Positions 44,453 to 55,229 of a DNA stretch of 64,000 nt are shown piece after piece (positions within the stretch are counted from its first letter, which is position 1; each line of letters begins with the position of its first letter). The notes beneath the pieces were generated by a model. That model was not told where the DNA came from. It did not search any database and saw only the letters and a list, made by a program, of their open reading frames with translations. This DNA is from Phytoseiulus persimilis. Its lineage: Eukaryota > Arthropoda > Arachnida > Mesostigmata > Phytoseiidae. The translations under genes were made by a program, and so were the position numbers. Where the stretch lies: positions 14,256,745 to 14,320,744 of the forward strand of contig CM075102.1 of assembly GCA_037576195.1 (NCBI GenBank), given 5' to 3'.

Positions 44453-44800
44453 CTTGTCTACGCCCTCTTACTTTTCTTCCGTCTTCTACCCGCTCTTTGA
44501 TAAGAACCCCACTTCGTTCTCCTCGTTCTTTCCTTCTCTAAGTTTGCTCCTCTCGTTTCTGGCTCCGAAATCGTGTTATTCCCTTTCGCATTTTCCTCCT
44601 CCTCTTCCCAACTACCTACCGATTTCCTCTCACTCTGCTGGACTGTGCGCGATAACCGGACCTTACCCGTCACATCTCCCGTTTTCTCCTTTTTGCGCCC
44701 GTGCTCGTCCTCCTCATCTCCCTCCTTCAGTTCCTCTGAGCTCCGCTTTTCCTTTCCCGCATCTCTCAGCCGCGCTTTGTTTCTTCTGCTCACACACAAC
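44453..44800 (+). repeat. Polypyrimidine tract, about 350 bp
   Basis: The plus strand is strongly C/T-rich. It keeps a frame open for 280 codons (44454-45296) and an antisense Glu/Lys-rich frame (44458-44799), both of which I read as composition artefacts. Confidence 0.6.
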
Positions 44801-44952
44801 TACTGCAACAGCGGGAACATCAGGTCGGCTGGGGACAAGAGCGACGAGGAGAATCGCAATTAGATTTTTTGCTATTCCACGGCGATGTTGCACAACTCCA
44901 CTCGAATCTATGCGCGTCTCAACTCTGGCTCGTTCGTCTGTACGGATGTCTG

Positions 44953-44972
44953 CTTGCATGCATGCATGCATA
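44953..44972. repeat. GCAT tetranucleotide microsatellite
   Basis: Four GCAT units in a self-complementary run (GCATGCATGCATGCAT). Confidence 0.9.
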
Positions 44973-45192
44973 CTCGCCTTGCGCTGCGTAGCAGGCTGTC
45001 TGTTGCAGTACGCAACTGTTCCTGAACAGCGGGTGATCGTCATCAGGGACGCGCGCTTGATTTTTTATCGTTCGTTCCTCGTTGAGAATTTGTCGGCTTG
45101 TTCGTTCGAATTAATTGCTCATTTGCTCTGTTCGATTCGTGCAGTCCTCGATTACGATTCCCGAAAATCGCTCCCCCACCACCCTTCACCAT

Positions 45193-45456
45193 ATGAGTGT
45201 CCAAAATATGGAGTTGTCCCGAGAGCATCTCGACGACTTCTTCGCAGGATTCGAAGAGTTTCTCACGAGATGGCCAGAGAACGGCAGTCTTCGTAATCGG
45301 AGCGGCCTGGGCAATGCCGAGTGCACCGCTGCACGCGAGCTCTCCTGTTTGGGATCGTACCGAAGTGGGCCGTTCCCTGATACCCTCGACGCACATCTAT
45401 TCCTGAGGGTTTTCCGAACTCCCGCCCGCGGAAAAACCGCTCCGTTCGGAGCCTGA
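45193..45456 (+). CDS. Candidate gene start, 87 aa
   Basis: A good acceptor (GTTCGATTCGTGCAG, ending near 45144) precedes a short leader and an ATG at 45193. The frame begins MSVQNMELSREHLDDFFAGF and is acidic and aromatic for 50 residues before turning basic; a GTGGGC near 45367 may be a donor. The minus strand at 45043-45396 is also open and Arg-poor, so the strand is uncertain. Family unknown. Confidence 0.27.
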   Translation: MSVQNMELSREHLDDFFAGFEEFLTRWPENGSLRNRSGLGNAECTAARELSCLGSYRSGPFPDTLDAHLFLRVFRTPARGKTAPFGA

Positions 45457-45599
45457 AGGAACGCCGACTGAATTTTTCGTAATCGGATGTGAGCTGCGGA
45501 TCAATTCCGTTCTTTTCCCTATTCCAAACTGCGTTATTCTCCTATTGGGGTTCCGGCCGATGGGTTGGAGACTCTTCATTCCGATTGCTGCGAGAGCGG

Positions 45600-46330
45600 T
45601 CTAGCAACAAAACTCGCGACTCATTGTGCACTGGTTGTTGAGCGAGCGCAGTTTTTGTGCGAGGATTCTATGCAGTCGGGTTCTGTTCGGTGAGACTTCG
45701 CTTTTGCTCCGAATTGAGCGATTGATAGCGAACTCATGTTGCAGTGCGAGCGTATCTCCTCGGCACGGTGAATGGAGGCGTATTCTGGAGGAAACGCGTA
45801 AAGAAAGATTGCTGGTGCGGCAACACCTGCAGCAGATGAATGCAGCCGCGGTCCGAGCGGCCAGGGGGGCCAGCCGGCGGAACAGCGAGCGAGCCGACGG
45901 GGCCCAAGACGGATCTGAGCCGGCCAACTGAAAGACGAAACGCAAAAGCCAACCGTCCGCGAAGATGGATTGCGCGGGGAATGAGCAAAGAGCGCACCCT
46001 TCCAATGTTGAATGCCAAGCTAGGTCCTGGTGGACCCGACGGTCGGCCGAGCGGGCAAGCAGCCACCACCCACCCACTCACGGAGGCCCCTGGACCGAGC
46101 GGCAAGCCAATATTCTCCGCTTCCTCGGTACGGCCGACGAAAAAACGTACAATCCTCCGGCCACCTGTCGCTGAGACATCAAGGTCTGCGATTCGATTGC
46201 ATGGAACACGGAAAACGTTTGAGTACACAACGCGAGTCCCTGGTTCCAATGATTCTTTTCGATCACCGAGAGTTCGACTGAGATGAAAGCTAACGACCGG
46301 GAATCGTTGAAGCTAAGAGCATGAGTGTTC
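45600..46330. other. No confident gene
   Basis: Long overlapping frames in five of six phases (for example 45601-46077 and 45734-46249 minus, 45840-46286 plus) reflect G/C-rich, stop-poor DNA. All are rich in Arg, Pro or Ser. I do not support any. Confidence 0.35.
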
Positions 46331-46371
46331 GGACGAGGACCCGATGCCTGTTGCCAGCATTGCGCGCATGA

Positions 46372-46580
46372 TCAGTAATGCTTGATCGGTAAATAATGGC
46401 GACCATCGCAATCTTGGACCAATTTTTTGACTTTTGGTGGATCACAACTTCCGAAGTCGAGAGATACTCTGCGAGAGCTATCCTCCAATATCGCTTGCGA
46501 AAGACTCAACAGAGAGCATTCAGGAGTAGCAACTAGAGCTCGATCGTGAATCTTCATAGCGGAGCTCGGGACGCTGAATG
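46372..46580 (-). CDS. Possible terminal exon, 69 codons
   Basis: After an AG near 46588 the minus-strand frame reads SVPSSAMKIHDRALVATPEC and onward to a TAA-type end at 46372, with few Arg and balanced Asp, Lys and Leu. The upstream part of the same frame is Arg-rich and probably intronic. Function unknown. Confidence 0.22.
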
Positions 46581-46839
46581 CCCGATTGTCTGAACGTGCA
46601 ATCCGGCAAGAGGATGAGATGGTGTGGGTTTCCCTCCCTCGATGAAAAGATCCAAATGATCGATCGAAGGTTCTGGTTATTTTGCTGCGCTCCGCGAGAA
46701 CGCAAAGTCTGTACGCTACGTGCAGCGGGGGCACGCGCAGGGAAGAGGATCGTAACACGCAATTACGCCATGAAGACTGATGTAAAAGGAGCCAGAGGTC
46801 CGGTACAGCAGACTGCCGCCAGTTCATAGATCATGGCGG

Positions 46840-47640
46840 GCCCGCTTGGCTCTTTTCAATGCTTCTCATTGGCAATGTGTATTTATGTTCCGAGGGTGGC
46901 ACTGAGAGCTTCCTCTCCATTCGTTACTGCTTAGCTCGACTCGCGAGTCTCGGCAGGATGCGGCAGACAAGCGGTCGCCGGCCTCATACATCTTGGGTAG
47001 TGACAGCATCAGAGACATATCTTCAAGCCATAATATAGGTGGCTTGTAATTACGGTATTGATAATTCACTTCGTTGCCGAGTCAACAGTCAGAACAAATG
47101 AGCTCCGTTTCGTCGGAGTAGGTGCGCATGCTGTCTGTTTTTCTTCCCTCTCCCCTCCTCTGCGAACGCATCACGAATCAATTACGCGGGCAGACGCATA
47201 GCAGCCGAGGAGCGGCATTCTGTTGACGCCGCGATCCAACTCGATGCACTCATCATCCAGACCTCGGGTTGTTGTCAACATTTAGTCTCGGTATCTTCTT
47301 ACTTGCGGACATGATACGAGGGAGGACGCAGATACATCATGAGGGAAACCCGAGCGTGCCTGAAAATCAATCCCGATCATTTACGCACACAGTGACCTGC
47401 CCACTCATTCTCCGTCATATCCTGTATCCTACGCTCAAACTGGAAACCTCGAGTGAGAGATACGACAGTCTCCCCTCAATCTTTTGAACACGCAACACGT
47501 CCACGCTATCGAATTGAATCGAACGGAATACGATTGAATTATCACTGGGCTTATTCATCTGCACAGTCTTCATTGTAGCTTCGTTTGGACTGCTCCTAGC
47601 TCGGATACCTCCACCACCAATATGATCGACAGATGAGAAG
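46840..47640. other. No supported gene
   Basis: Only frames under 85 codons, with no repeats. Confidence 0.45.
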
Positions 47641-47648
47641 GCTTTGGT

Positions 47649-47948
47649 GTGGGATGCCCGCATGCTGAAAAAATCATCACGAAACCCGGTCTCAATCCGC
47701 CAACTTCAACTCTCAGAGGAGACCGGATAGAAGAGGCATGGATTCATCCGTGGGAGGAAGATGGAGCCCTGAGGAAGGTTACAGTCCCTTCTATCATTCA
47801 TGGCGACGGACTACAAAGACCAGTTGATGACCTCGCGCGGTCTGGACTAACGGGCAGGCAGGCATACAGAGCGGCTTATTCGCTCGGCGCAAAGTTCCGG
47901 GAGTTAATTACTCTCGGTTTTAGAATGTCGCTTGCTGCCCTGTGGTAG
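47649..47948 (+). CDS. Weak exon-like frame, 99 codons
   Basis: The frame contains an acidic part (RIEEAWIHPWEEDGALRKVT) and ends in TAG. It lacks an ATG at its start and clear splice sites. Listed because the next plus-strand frame (48059) is better and the two could belong together. Confidence 0.18.
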   Translation: MGCPHAEKIITKPGLNPPTSTLRGDRIEEAWIHPWEEDGALRKVTVPSIIHGDGLQRPVDDLARSGLTGRQAYRAAYSLGAKFRELITLGFRMSLAALW

Positions 47949-48058
47949 GATACGTGCGGCAGACGGATAATTGAGCTGGCTGATTTTGATGCCGTTTGGA
48001 AGATACGTGTTATGACAGACGTTGTCCCGAGCTCAACTGAATCCTTCATTCGGGTCAG

Positions 48059-48598
48059 ATGCATGTTGCTTTGGAATTGAGCGCTTCTGGAGCTCGAAAC
48101 AATGGTCAAAGAAACATCTGCTGGGCGCTCAAAAGCAGCTCCAAAGGACAACAAAACGTACGCCGATACGTTTGGGCTTTTGAAATGAGCGGAGGATATG
48201 CGGCTAACTCGCGTGGCAGTGTCATGGGACAAAACCTATGCAATGGCCACTTGGGCAGAGCGTTGCGTGGACTGTTACTCCCCGAATACGAGTGGACGCT
48301 TCCGCCGCTAGATTCAACATCGGTGAAACATGAGAAGGACCCACATCCTTCTTATGCGACTTCAATGCCGGCCGGAACGAGCGCAGCTGAACGCGGAATC
48401 TCGGAGAGGAACGACGAGGTGTCTTCGCGGATGCCAGGCGGAAAACATCGCGAGTTCCTCCCGGCCCACCAAGAACAAGTTCAGGCTCGCAAGGATATCT
48501 ATGATTCCCGCCTTCGCAGTTCCAAAAAGCAGTGCTTCCTGGCGTCGCTCCATGTACTGGTCACGGAAACTTCAACTAGACGAAGAATTCCGTGTTAA
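48059..48598 (+). CDS. Candidate protein, 179 aa
   Basis: A frame begins at ATG right after an acceptor-like GGGTCAG and runs 179 codons to a TAA. It has balanced Lys/Glu/Asp and includes RGLLLPEYEWTLPPLDSTSV and a Gln/Glu/Lys-rich stretch. Arg is about 9 percent. No signal peptide or domain was recognised. Another plus-strand frame overlaps at 48330-48635 and is more basic. Confidence 0.28.
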   Translation: MHVALELSASGARNNGQRNICWALKSSSKGQQNVRRYVWAFEMSGGYAANSRGSVMGQNLCNGHLGRALRGLLLPEYEWTLPPLDSTSVKHEKDPHPSYATSMPAGTSAAERGISERNDEVSSRMPGGKHREFLPAHQEQVQARKDIYDSRLRSSKKQCFLASLHVLVTETSTRRRIPC

Positions 48599-48639
48599 TT
48601 CAATTTTATCCAATTCCCGTGGTCGACCTAGATGACCAA

Positions 48640-49340
48640 TTCCTCTCAATGACTGAGTTTTGGAAACGGGGGCGAAAAAGCGGAAGCGAGACTGAGTTCT
48701 GCACGCGACAAGGGTCCATTGGGAGACAGTTCGATCCGTTCTGACATCAATCAGAGCATAGTCACTTTGATTCCCACTCGTCTAGAATCAGAGAACAGAA
48801 TACGAATCTTCGCAAACAGGTTTCGAGAGAGAACGTTCGGGGGTTCTCGCGAGTGACGATCGGTCCGTCAGTAGCACATTCCAAAGAACGGATATCTGCG
48901 AGAGGATCGCAGCGTGGTCGTTTCGTTTTTTTATTCATGGTCAGCAGCATCTAGCGGGGGTAAGGGGATATAAGTGTGAGTGTGGCAGGGCGCTGAGTAG
49001 AGAAGAAGCCAGCGCGCCGCGTTCGAGGACCGGGAAAACGGCTTCTCCATACTCCTTGGCGCGAAGCGCCACCCGAATATTTGCGCGCCATCTGCGTCAC
49101 CCGAGGGTGTTCGAGGATATGGGCACCACCGCTGGTACCGTTCACTGAACTCAATGCAATTGAAGATTCGACGAACCGGGGCGATCAGGCAGTTTGCAAT
49201 GTTTTCATGAGATCCCACTCATCATCACTGAGACGCAAACCGGAAATGTCATTCACTGTCCGGTATCGTATGAGTTGGGATGTGGAGCTCCTCAGCCCTT
49301 TCGAGCCCAGGATCATTCTGAATTCACACGGATAATGGCT
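48640..49340. other. No supported gene
   Basis: Short frames on both strands; no repeat or splice pair stood out. Confidence 0.4.
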
Positions 49341-49344
49341 CTGC

Positions 49345-49965
49345 TCAACATGATATTGGAATTGGAGTGTTCTCGGAGGATGGGGAGCCGCGCGGTGGGG
49401 AATCCTCCGGTCTCGAGCCGATGAAGTCTGGTGGGAGAGACGGGGCGCGAGGCTCCAAGCGCTCTTTCAAACTAATAACTTCATCAAGCAAATGAAGAAG
49501 AGCAACAACTTGTGGCGAGCCCAGTCCAGTAGGGGTGGAAGCAAAACAGCGTCTGATTAATGACCATCCCTGGCCAGCACTTCGAGAGAGCAGCTCTTGG
49601 TGCCATCTTAGAGCCGCCACACAGCTTTTCGTTCGGCGGACTCGGTCGCGAGGACCCAAGAGAGCAGCGCCGCCTTCCCAGTTTCTCTCTTTTTTCTCGT
49701 CATCGTCGTTCTCCCTCCCCTCCTTGGTTTCCTCTTCCTGCGCGTCGTCGTCCCTCAGGGTCAAGTGGCTGGTCACGTCCGCAGATTCCCTTAATAGATA
49801 TAAAGTTACCACGCCAATAGAGCGATTGGAAATCTCCAAGAATTGAAGACGACCTTCTTCGGAAACGAACAGAATCGCAGGCGATAGACGGAGGTCATGA
49901 TTGGATTTTCTGCGCCTGATTGTCGGAGGAAACCGTGCATCAGCTTGGCTGCTCCGAGCCACGAT
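49345..49965 (-). CDS. Candidate exon, 206 open codons, acidic centre
   Basis: The minus strand is open from after a TAG near 49968 to a stop at 49345. It has a Leu/Val-rich part (GRLQFLEISNRSIGVVTLYL), an acidic block (LRDDDAQEEETKEGRENDDD), a short basic stretch and a Leu-rich part (PQVVALLHLLDEVISLKERL), followed by a Pro/Ser tail. The acidic block faces a C/T-rich tract on the plus strand, which may inflate it. No ATG early, so an internal or last exon is implied. Family unknown. Confidence 0.32.
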   Translation of the reverse strand: MVARSSQADARFPPTIRRRKSNHDLRLSPAILFVSEEGRLQFLEISNRSIGVVTLYLLRESADVTSHLTLRDDDAQEEETKEGRENDDDEKKERNWEGGAALLGPRDRVRRTKSCVAALRWHQELLSRSAGQGWSLIRRCFASTPTGLGSPQVVALLHLLDEVISLKERLEPRAPSLPPDFIGSRPEDSPPRGSPSSENTPIPISC

Positions 49966-49969
49966 CTAT

Positions 49970-52660
49970 CGGGCAGCATTCCTCGACGAGTTTGGTGCGA
50001 CCAGAAATCCGGCTGGACAAACAAAGCGCGAAGAATTATGCCATTCGATTTCAGGAGGAAAGAAGTGAATAATCAGTGTTCTCAATGGAGCGTTCGAAAT
50101 TCGAAAGTTGGATTTTTCTCCACATGTTCGATATTTGAGTGAGAGGAGAACGTGATGATTTTTTTCCGATTTCGTTCAAGCATCGTCCACACCACGAACG
50201 TACAACAGTTTAAAATGAAAAACTTCGGCTGAGATTTGGATCATTGTGGTGGAGCAAAGCTCCCTCCGATCTTGAATCATGAAGGATGTTGTATTCACTC
50301 TCGAAAACCCCAGATTCAACTCCAGGGAGCTGTTTTCCTGCAAAGATGCCCTTCGGTTGAAATGTTCGTTTTGTCGAGAGATGTACATCGCAGCGATGTT
50401 GTGAGTCACAGCAAGTTGGTTCAGGATTGAAGAGAAGTTTCGTTTAGCTATTGGAAGCGCTGCACCGAACGGGCATCGGTAGAAGAAGAACTTTCTACCT
50501 GTAAATAGTTGCTTTGCTGTCTAAATATGATAAACTGACTCAGAATGGGGAAAATATTCGTCGCCTCCACCATCTTGAATCTAACTGAGATTATCTCTGT
50601 CCCTTTCTTTATCACTCGAATGGATCGGATTTCTACGGTTTTTCCTCCCAGAACATCGAACATTTGACTCGGCATCCACCCTAAATCGGGTGATAGATTG
50701 GATTTCAATTTGCAAGGTGGACGAATATCCTCACTGCGATATTGAATCGATGCAAGAGTCGTCTCCGTTCCCTCCATCACAGCCCGGTCGCCCCGACCAA
50801 ACACCCTGCGGTACAAGCGGATATCTAGACAGGCAACCAGTCAGTCAGTTACATAGCTCGCTAAGGCAAACGCAATCCCTCACGCGCCTAATGGCCCATA
50901 ACTGACGGGGAACCAGCGAGCCTTCCGTCACAGAGACTACGAGAACTTAGCCGCAACTCCCAACTGGGATGGCACGTGGGACTTGCTTCCATGCTACCGC
51001 GTCCGAACGGCCGCTGCCGACGGTCGCTTGTTGGCCAGTGTTCCTCCTGGAGCCGATGGGTCGTTGTCCACTGCGTCTTGGGATCAGCACCTGCGTCCCT
51101 TGCAGATAAAATAACCAACCCCGATTGCTCGTAAACAAATAAAAGCAAGTCAGCACAATTCTCCAGTCATTTGTGAGGAGGAGCGTCACAGGGGTCCACG
51201 AGAGCAAGCAGGAACATATATCTTTGTCTACAGTAGAGCCCCGCGTGAGAGTGGGAAGAAACGAGACCGATCCAGCTCCCACTGAGCGCTGATGAGCACA
51301 GCAGTCGAAGATCTATCCTTCGTCCGTGCTCCCAGTCAGCTGAGAAAATTTGATTTGTCGGCTCGACTCTCGTCGACGGAATCAGTTTATGAGCGAGCCA
51401 GCCTTGACCAGAACGGCTTCACAGCGGACAGTTGACGAAACATTGGCGAGGTCGATTCGAGAGAAAGTTGCGCGCTCGGTGCTGAGCACGGAAAACCGAA
51501 GAAAATCAGTTCGCACCGCCGCGAAAATGGCCTGCGAGCGCGTGAAAGGGTCAGCCAGGGATGGAGCCAATCCGTCGAGCACGGCTATCGTTTTTAGCCG
51601 TTGACGCAGTGGCGTTTCCCCGCTGATTTCAGCTTATCTGCATGGAACAACTGTCGCGTCTGCCACGGCTCGTCGTCGCAGCCCCAGCGCGGAGTTGTGA
51701 CTAGGGCCCCGCTGCATAATCTGTCGTAGATAGCGCCAGCGGAGGACTCGGCCCTCGTGTTTCGGCGATAATCTCAGCGGATCGAGCTGATTCTTCGATC
51801 ATAAATGAAAGCTGTTACGCGCCAGCTTAATAATTGAAGCTGTCGTTCACGGATTAACATGTAATCAGTCTCTGTCGTTACAGTCGCCGTTCGAGCCATG
51901 GTGCGCCCAATGGAGTGATCGAGGTATCTTTTGTCGCTCCACGAAGGACCCGTCGGAGCTCGTCATTGGCGTCAACGAGACGTTTTTTGGGAAGTTCAGG
52001 TTAGAACGGTCGTCGAGTTGCGGTTTTTCCTTCGATTTGCCCATGTTGACGGATGCGAAAAACAATTCATTCGATGTTCCCGACGAGCGTGTTCGTTTAT
52101 TCTTCCACCTGCGAGCAGGGAGCTGAACACGAGTGGACGTGTTGACGCAAATCTCCTGGGCTGTCTCGTCCACTCGTCTCTCCTCATTAGCATACATTTG
52201 AAAACACGAACGATAAATCATTCGCAGCGAATCAGTGCTTCTCGAAACGCCTAATCATGGCGCGTTGCAGCGTTATCCCGCTCCGTCCCGAGCAGCTGAG
52301 TACGGCGCAGCGAGCACCCGATTCCGAAAAACGAGGCAAGATCTCCGCAACTCTCTACGACTTTCCATGTCCACCATGATCTTCGATTCTCATTTGGTCT
52401 TCGCTCGATTGTTGAGAGTCGTCTCGCTACATTGGAAGCTGTTGCTGTTGATTTGGGCGCAAGCATCGGAGTCGGTGTCGGAGAAGCGGATAGATCGGGA
52501 AAGTGCACATTAAGGACCCCTTCTGGCAGTGGAAAACGGCGAGGCCTGTTTGAAGGCTTGAGGCTGTGAGCAACGCCGCGGCTCTCCACAACACAGTCAT
52601 TCCACCCTGTTCTCTATCCTCGAGCCTCTCTTAATACTGTGTGTACGAGGCACACGACCG
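49970..52660. other. No confident gene
   Basis: Frames of 60-122 codons on both strands without convincing starts. A frame at 51350-51604 (plus) is Arg/Thr/Ala-rich with an antisense twin. No repeats were found. Confidence 0.35.
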
Positions 52661-52675
52661 AAAGCCTAAAAGTGT

Positions 52676-53188
52676 ATGTCCGATAAAACCCAGAAAAAGC
52701 CTGAGGAACTGCCGCAGGGCGCCGTTGAGCCAAGCGGCGGCGGCGAACTCGACCGGAGCGAGCCGATGCGGCAAGCGCGGTATCCGTTGTATATCTGTTC
52801 TTATTTATTGCCTGATGGCGTGCCTGGTCCGCCGGTGGTCCGTTCCTCTGATAGTTGCGATGACTCCGCTTTTGCGCGATGGAGCCGCCAGCTGCCAGGG
52901 CTGATGAACACCTGGGAACAGAAATTTCAGAGCATCCTAGTTGTTTCTTTGAATTCTCAAACGCTCGTTGTCAACGGATCGCCGTTGGAAAAAGCGTTGC
53001 GCGTCAAAATAAGATCACCTCTGAGAAGACCTCCTTTGAGGAAAACGGGAATTCAAATTGTGTACGTGAGTCAACTTCCGAAAGCAGCATTCAACTGCTT
53101 TCTGTTGCCTCATATTTCTTCGGTTCTCATGCCTGCCCTTTGTTTCCTCTCTTTCAAGTACCTCGAGACATGCCCGGGATCAGGCTGA
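52676..53188 (+). CDS. Candidate gene, 170 aa unspliced or 139 aa spliced
   Basis: A true ATG lies nine bases after an in-frame TAA, so the start is well defined. The N-terminus (MSDKTQKKPEELPQGAVEPS) is hydrophilic and Arg-poor. Then come an aromatic Pro/Gly part (RYPLYICSYLLPDGVPGPPV) and a basic part. At codon 130 the frame meets TAC|GTGAGT (53066), a perfect donor. A strong acceptor TTTCCTCTCTTTCAAG ends at 53158, giving a 93-nt intron in phase 0. That intron is a multiple of three and has no stop, so either form ends at the same TGA (53188) after YLETCPGSG. Function unknown. Confidence 0.38.
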   Translation: MSDKTQKKPEELPQGAVEPSGGGELDRSEPMRQARYPLYICSYLLPDGVPGPPVVRSSDSCDDSAFARWSRQLPGLMNTWEQKFQSILVVSLNSQTLVVNGSPLEKALRVKIRSPLRRPPLRKTGIQIVYVSQLPKAAFNCFLLPHISSVLMPALCFLSFKYLETCPGSG

Positions 53189-53189
53189 A

Positions 53190-54740
53190 TGACTCAAGAG
53201 CGAACGGGGAGCCAACCGCACCGCAGACTTACGGGCGAGCATCTCCACCTGAGTTCGAGAGGCGATCGCTTGACGTGAACTCCTCCGTTGGGTCCATGGA
53301 TGGCAAGCTCGCCGAGCGTTTCAGATTCATACTCTGCGCAAGGATGCTGCGCGACGACTGGACGATATTCCTCATGCTGTCCGACACTAACCTCTGGGAG
53401 ACGCTGTTTCCGACTGGGATTTCCTCCAGGGGACGATTCCGTTCGAAGATCTTGAAACCATCTCCAGCTATCTGATCATGTTCGCCCGGAAGGAGAAGAA
53501 GAATCATTCGCGGCGAAACAATGCGCCCCCGGTGTGACGTAAGGAATCGAGTCAATGATCCCGATTCCTCGAGCTCTTCGGTTCTGATCAGCCGCAATCG
53601 ATGCGAGGGAAAACAGTTCATGGTCTGTTCTGCCACCGGATCGGTGGATCTTGAATGCGGTGTTGTGGTTTTCGACTCATCCGCTCGCGAAATTCGACGC
53701 GTTGGCGTCATTTTCGAGCTATCGGAAAAACGCTAGTGTGGAGTTGAACAGGAGCTGTTCAATCACCTGAGCGAGCCCACCCCTGCGATGAGTCGTGTTC
53801 CACAGTGTGCCGACTCGAGGACTTCAAATTTTGGATCGAAATTTTGATATCGGATTGATCGCACTGGACTCCTCGAAAAAACTGCCATTTCTTTCGCTAT
53901 CGGAGCTATTGCTCGTTGAACCTTCCTTGATTGATCCAGCGCTCATGCTCTTACTATAAATTATAATCGAAAATTGGCCATATGTCAGGACCTGAGCTGG
54001 CTCAACAAACTCCAGCTCATCCATAATTGGTTGGGAGATCAAGCACACTGCACGGTGGCGCGGTAACGAGCTGATCAATTACAAGCTCACACAGCCATTC
54101 GTCAAGCTGCTCGAATTCTGAGAAGGAAAAGTCCGGAGGGATGGACAAAGAGTGTCGACAGCATCGATCCAGACAACGGGACCCGCCCAGCTGATCGTTG
54201 CACTGTCAGCACAGACGGGGAGGAATCCATGGTGGGCTAAATACACTCGAGCTGTCTCACTCACAGACACCCACGCACCGGCCATCACAACTTTCACGAC
54301 CCAATATACGCAGCAGAGAAGACTGATGTGAGTCCAGCGCCCAAACACAGGTTCAGCTCAGCAAACTGGCCGGGAGTCGAGAGCGACTGCTAGCTGATTG
54401 AAATTCTGCGTCCGTCATTCCTGAAGCTCTCTAGTCTCTTCCCTCACGACGGCTCCGATGGCATAAGGTGACGTTACCATCGACGATAGCCAGCTCAGGA
54501 GGAATCGGCCGACGGTCAGAAATAGGAGAACGGCAAAGCACACAATTTACGGGAGTTCCTTGCGACAACAGGAAGGGATTAATATCAGAGATGAATAGAG
54601 AAGGATCTTCCTAATGTAGCGGGGAGGGGGACCCCCGCTGGTGATGGAGAACGACAGGAAGGGGAGGTGGGAGCAATCGCGGGCCCGCACGGAGAAAGGA
54701 CCACATAAGCTAGGCTACTAACAAGTAATTGGCAACCGGA
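53190..54740. other. No confident gene
   Basis: The plus-strand frame reaching 53475 and the minus-strand frame 53229-53711 overlap and both look partly coding. The canonical branch-point-like CTAAC at 53388 followed by GGGAG is the only signal. I cannot choose between them. The rest (53750-54740) shows nothing. Confidence 0.3.
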
Positions 54741-54752
54741 TCCTTCCCTTAG

Positions 54753-55217
54753 TCTCGGCTCCCAATCAGGAAATTGAGCTCTTCGACCTCCTCGACATCG
54801 GAGCCAAGACATCCGAAACGTCTTTGCCTTTCACCCATTCGCCCCGTCGACCGTTTTCCATCGCCCGTCGCTCCCCCTAAACGAATGCTTCGCTGGACCC
54901 CTTCTGTCCGACGTGGGTCTCTTTCGACCGACCTCCCTAAAACCCATCTTTCCATCGAGAGGATCCGCTCCCCTTCTCTCCCAACTGTCTCTTTCTTCAC
55001 TCCCTTTGCCTCCCGCCGAGCCCGGAGTCTCCACGAATATACTCGATTATATTATCGCTGGCTAAATAGCTCATGTTTGCTCACTTTCGTCGTCTGTCTT
55101 TCCCGCTTCCCTCCGTCTATTTCGTGGAGGGGGGGCGGCGTGTGGTATGTGACTGACCGAGCGCGTTTGTGTGCGCCGATTTCCCCTGGGTCCTCCCTCC
55201 AACCTAATACAAAGTAA
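54753..55217 (+). CDS. Possible exon, Ser/Pro-rich
   Basis: An acceptor (ATCCTTCCCTTAG, about 54740-54752) opens a 154-codon frame rich in Ser, Pro, Thr and Arg (SSSTSSTSEPRHPKRLCLSP and onward). Low-complexity Ser/Pro stretches can be disordered regions, but this DNA is also C/T-rich, which produces the same pattern. No domain. Confidence 0.18.
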   Translation, partial: SRLPIRKLSSSTSSTSEPRHPKRLCLSPIRPVDRFPSPVAPPKRMLRWTPSVRRGSLSTDLPKTHLSIERIRSPSLPTVSFFTPFASRRARSLHEYTRLYYRWLNSSCLLTFVVCLSRFPPSISWRGGGVWYVTDRARLCAPISPGSSLQPNTK

Positions 55218-55229
55218 ACAGCTCAGACG

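Noticed and set aside
44454..45296. 280-codon plus-strand open frame
   Set aside because: Its first 110 codons lie in a C/T-rich tract that lacks stop codons; the translation is Ser/Phe/Leu/Pro repeats, and the antisense frame is the mirror Glu/Lys pattern.
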